From an uncultured Bacteroides sp. (GTDB lineage: Bacteria; Bacteroidota; Bacteroidia; Cytophagales; Cyclobacteriaceae), in the NCBI GenBank assembly GCA_902168185.1, contig CABHOV010000053.1, positions 1 through 64,000 of the forward strand: DNA of 64,000 bases, given 5' to 3'. The position numbers and the translations under genes were made by a program. Positions 63,295 to 64,000 of the stretch are shown here, one piece after another. The notes beneath the pieces are model-generated. The model was given only the letters and a program-made list of their open reading frames with translations, was not told where the DNA came from and did not search any database. Within the stretch, counting starts at the first letter, position 1. The number at the start of each line of letters is the position of its first letter.

Positions 63295-64000
63295 TCACCG
63301 TGTGGTGATCTCCTTAACGGTGGTATAGTTGTAAACATTCGTGCTGTTTACCTGCTTGCTGGTTCTGGCGCCCACTCTTAAAAAATACTTTCGTGAGTAA
63401 GCGGGGAAGGTACGTTGTGAACCTGTGCCGATGCCGCCTGGCCACCCCGTTGTAATGGAAATAGTTTCGCCCACTACGGGCAACGTTGCGCCTGTTAACT
63501 TCGTGGAGAAGTTAGGGCTATAGCTGAAGTCTCCCACGTATTGAGTCTCGCTTACAAATAACCAGACTTCAGTCAATGGCTCTTGATAATCCGGATGGGT
63601 TGTACCCCGGTCGATCTTTACCTGGATGGTGGCCGTACCATTTTCATTAACTACCGGCTCACCGACCCATGCAACACGCAGGAAGGGTTCAACCTCATAC
63701 TTTTTTTCAACTGTGCCGGCTATCTGAATTCTTTCCTCCGGCACCGGAACAAAGGCACCTTCCGGTGTTATACCGTACTCACCGCTGAATATTTTGTTGT
63801 TATTGAATTCACCACTCATCATGGCGTACATGTAGTACGGCGTAGGAGTTTCACTCCAGCTATATTCCATCATCTTGATGCGCACACCTGTGTTGCCGAT
63901 GGCGGTTTGAAAAGGCTCACCGGTTTCTGCATCTACAATAGAACCTTTAAATGTTTCGGCAGGAGCAGGGTAATTATCTTCGTCGCAGGAAGAGAGACCT
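63295..64000 (-). CDS. DUF3823-type lipoprotein, 5' end outside the window
   Basis: The frame is open from the window edge (64000) to the stop at 63295 and continues upstream out of the window. The edge reads LSSCDEDNYPAPAETFKGSIVDAETGEPFQTA, with a lipobox Cys close to the edge, so only about 15-20 signal-peptide residues are missing. The rest follows the DUF3823 pattern: GNTGVRIKMMEYSWSETPTPYYMYAM, GEFNNNKIFSGEYGITPEGAFVPV, EVEPFLRVAWVGEP, and a second beta-sandwich (TATIQVKIDRG...) ending TTVKEITTR. DUF3823 proteins are surface lipoproteins encoded next to SusC/SusD pairs, so a glycan-uptake locus probably lies just beyond base 64000. Confidence 0.88.
   Translation of the reverse strand, partial: GLSSCDEDNYPAPAETFKGSIVDAETGEPFQTAIGNTGVRIKMMEYSWSETPTPYYMYAMMSGEFNNNKIFSGEYGITPEGAFVPVPEERIQIAGTVEKKYEVEPFLRVAWVGEPVVNENGTATIQVKIDRGTTHPDYQEPLTEVWLFVSETQYVGDFSYSPNFSTKLTGATLPVVGETISITTGWPGGIGTGSQRTFPAYSRKYFLRVGARTSKQVNSTNVYNYTTVKEITTR

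Overview
The window reads as Bacteroidota DNA, most probably from the order Cytophagales. The support is a type IX secretion locus (a giant CHU_C-terminated substrate, PorP/SprF, and a TPR/beta-propeller/OmpA protein), T9SS type A and type B sorting domains, LytTR/LytS regulation, a DUF3823 lipoprotein at a Sus-type locus edge, and several stand-alone FtsX-type permeases. Base composition is near 40% GC in lines I counted, except for one permease gene at about 60%. The first 74 bases are not genomic: they are a complete Illumina Nextera i7 adapter, so base 75 is a raw contig end.

Layout. 75-1200: a truncated PutAbiC-like abortive-infection gene and a broken HNH gene. 1210-5030: a tight four-gene operon (ArsR-rhodanese regulator, rhodanese/metallo-beta-lactamase protein, nucleoside phosphorylase-like protein, MFS transporter) behind a palindromic operator candidate. 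5072-6431: a small membrane protein, a frameshifted PKD lipoprotein and a terminator. 6517-12270: a LytTR response regulator overlapping its LytS-type kinase, followed by two lipoproteins and a TPR protein. 12271-18338: a gene-poor, decayed stretch holding one FtsX permease, a tRNA-Asp-like relic, a second tRNA 3'-end relic and several broken genes. 18339-31803: a TPR/HTH regulator divergent from the 2,649-residue T9SS substrate with its PorP/SprF and PorE-like partners. 31893-38969: a helical hypothetical protein, a very large T9SS substrate split by one frameshift, and a solute-binding protein. 39084-44051: a second tRNA-Asp-like relic, an HTH/PIN toxin-antitoxin pair with a frameshifted toxin, and a subtilisin-like lipoprotein protease. 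45161-60754: three more FtsX permeases (one GC-rich, one with its PadR regulator), a DM13 lipoprotein, an HxlR/SDR/SnoaL-like cluster, a RadC relic and two integrase relics. 61280-64000: an alpha/beta hydrolase, a GntR/UTRA regulator and the 3' part of a DUF3823 lipoprotein that runs off the end.

The most coherent functional units are the ArsR-rhodanese operon (probably sulfane-sulfur or related thiol stress), the T9SS adhesin locus and the LytSR operon. The most unusual signals are the pair of tRNA-Asp-like elements about 27 kb apart that share a terminator and a structure-conserving insert, the tandem 9-bp repeats before the toxin-antitoxin pair, and the TGTAACG repeat cluster in the divergent promoter before the giant adhesin. 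Many genes here are broken by single frameshifts. Some may be assembly errors, since the contig also carries adapter, and some are clearly true decay.
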